Under the pieces are notes generated by a model, which ran no database searches, was not told the origin of the DNA, and saw nothing but the letters and a program-made list of their open reading frames with translations. Shown piece after piece: positions 53,084 to 53,917 of a stretch of DNA of 53,917 bases. Both the position numbers and the translations under genes were made by a program. The stretch is taken from contig NZ_RWIN01000085.1 of NCBI RefSeq assembly GCF_009761815.1, positions 1 through 53,917 on the forward strand. The letters are read 5' to 3'. Origin of the DNA: Pseudomonas sp. PB120 (GTDB lineage: Bacteria > Pseudomonadota > Gammaproteobacteria > Pseudomonadales > Pseudomonadaceae). The first letter of the stretch is position 1. Every line of letters begins with the position of its first letter.

Positions 53084-53809
53084 ATGACTGAATCAAACGA
53101 CACGCCAGTCCAGACGGAAGAAGGCGATGAGCGCCAACACCGCCGCATCAAGAGTTTCGTGATGCGCGCCGGGCGCATGACCGAAGGCCAGCAAAAAGGT
53201 CTGGAGCAGGGCACGCCGCTGTTTGTGCTGCCACTGGCCGATGCGCCGGTGGACTTCGACCAGGTGTTTGGTCGCTCGGCACCGCGCTCGCTGGAAATCG
53301 GTTTCGGCATGGGCCATTCGTTGCTGGAAATGGCCGCCGCTTCGCCGGAGCAGGATTTCATTGGCGTGGAAGTGCACCGTCCGGGTGTCGGTGCACTGCT
53401 CAATGGCGTGCTGACTCAGGGCCTGACCAACCTGCGGGTCTATGATTGCGACGCGATCGAAGTGCTCAATCGCTGCGTGGCCGATAACAGCCTCGATCGC
53501 CTGATGCTTTTTTTCCCGGACCCGTGGCACAAGAGCCGTCACCACAAGCGTCGTATCGTTCAGGCGTCGTTCGCTGAACTGGTGCGCAGCAAGTTGAAAG
53601 TCGGCGGTGTGCTGCACATGGCCACCGACTGGGAACCGTACGCCGAGTACATGCTGGAAGTGATGAACGTTGCTCCGGGTTATCGCAACCTGGCCGAAGA
53701 CGGCAAGTGCGTACCGCGCCCGGCCGAACGGCCGATCACCAAGTTCGAACGCCGCGGCGAACGACTGGGGCATGGCGTGTGGGACCTGAAGTTCGAAAAG
53801 CAGTCCTAA
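53084..53809 (+). CDS. trmB: tRNA (guanine46-N7)-methyltransferase
   Basis: Methylates G46 in the variable loop of many tRNAs. The 241 residues have SAM motif [33 protein letters not shown], and the TrmB catalytic block [18 protein letters not shown], then [14 protein letters not shown] and [19 protein letters not shown] at the end. It begins at ATG 53084 (a TTG lies just before). It is the last gene of the thiS-thiG-trmB run. Confidence 0.96.
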   Translation: MTESNDTPVQTEEGDERQHRRIKSFVMRAGRMTEGQQKGLEQGTPLFVLPLADAPVDFDQVFGRSAPRSLEIGFGMGHSLLEMAAASPEQDFIGVEVHRPGVGALLNGVLTQGLTNLRVYDCDAIEVLNRCVADNSLDRLMLFFPDPWHKSRHHKRRIVQASFAELVRSKLKVGGVLHMATDWEPYAEYMLEVMNVAPGYRNLAEDGKCVPRPAERPITKFERRGERLGHGVWDLKFEKQS

Positions 53810-53825
53810 GCCTTACGCCGTAAAC

Positions 53826-53910
53826 CTGTGGGAGCCAGCCTGCTGGCGATGGTGTGTCAGTCGACATCAAGGTGTCTGACACGCCATCGCCAGCAGGCTG
53901 GCTCCCACAG
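53826..53910. repeat. REPIN, family C
   Basis: Inverted TGTGGGAGCCAGCCTGCTGG pair. The spacer has inverted arms (GGTGTGTCAG / CTGACACGCC) related to the spacer at the start of the window. It ends seven bases before the window edge, just past trmB. Confidence 0.9.
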
Positions 53911-53917
53911 TTGTTTT

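Overview
This 53.9 kb window looks like a core chromosomal segment of a fluorescent Pseudomonas (P. fluorescens group). The evidence is high GC with strong third-position bias, recognisable Pseudomonas proteins (CadR, PchP, RpoH, FtsY with a long acidic N-domain, a DUF6124 protein), and a gene order that, from memory, follows P. aeruginosa PA0330-PA0382 (rpiA, ilvA, rppH, ptsP, lgt, thyA ... folA ... ilvD ... mutM ... coaD ... calB ... ftsYEX, rpoH, thiSG, trmB). No tRNA, rRNA, CRISPR array, prophage or integrase was seen.

Layout. 1-10.4 kb is housekeeping: rpiA, ilvA, a DUF2269 membrane protein, a HAD phosphatase, rppH, ptsP (EI-Ntr), an NRDE protein, a TauE/SafE exporter, lgt and thyA. 10.5-20.1 kb is accessory: a divergent cadR/cadA metal-efflux pair with a MerR-type operator, then a LysR regulator and a phosphonate cluster (ATPase, fused permease, binding protein, FAD oxidoreductase, PhnZ-type HD oxygenase). 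20.2-27.3 kb holds a GTPase/DUF2868 pair, folA, the cystine transporter tcyP, the phosphorylcholine phosphatase pchP, and a small DUF6124 gene behind a long structured leader. 27.4-34.9 kb holds ilvD, a REP-associated tyrosine transposase (RAYT), an RlmI-like methyltransferase, an HDOD protein, mutM, a small exported protein, a ferredoxin and coaD. 35-40.5 kb holds a calB / Tat small subunit / GMC dehydrogenase set with a divergent TetR regulator, plus sseA. 40.6-53.9 kb holds a five-gene minus-strand run (two M16 peptidases, rsmD, yheT, an AraC regulator), then ftsY-ftsE-ftsX-rpoH, mtgA, DUF423 and thiS-thiG-trmB.

The most striking non-coding theme is REP/REPIN elements: 21 paired palindromic units in at least four stem families, in most of the longer intergenic gaps. 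One rare stem variant brackets the only RAYT gene. Several units touch genes: two supply the TAG stop of the neighbouring gene, one sits inside the phosphonate operon, and one appears to have replaced the right arm of the rpoH terminator.

The best candidate for something undescribed is the roughly 350-nt leader of the DUF6124 gene (26610-26963). One CTACCAA segment there can pair with either of two TTGGTAG copies, the second lying just before the ribosome-binding site, and an in-frame 54-codon upstream reading frame ends inside that second copy. All functional statements rest on reading motifs and on recall of families; no database search was possible.
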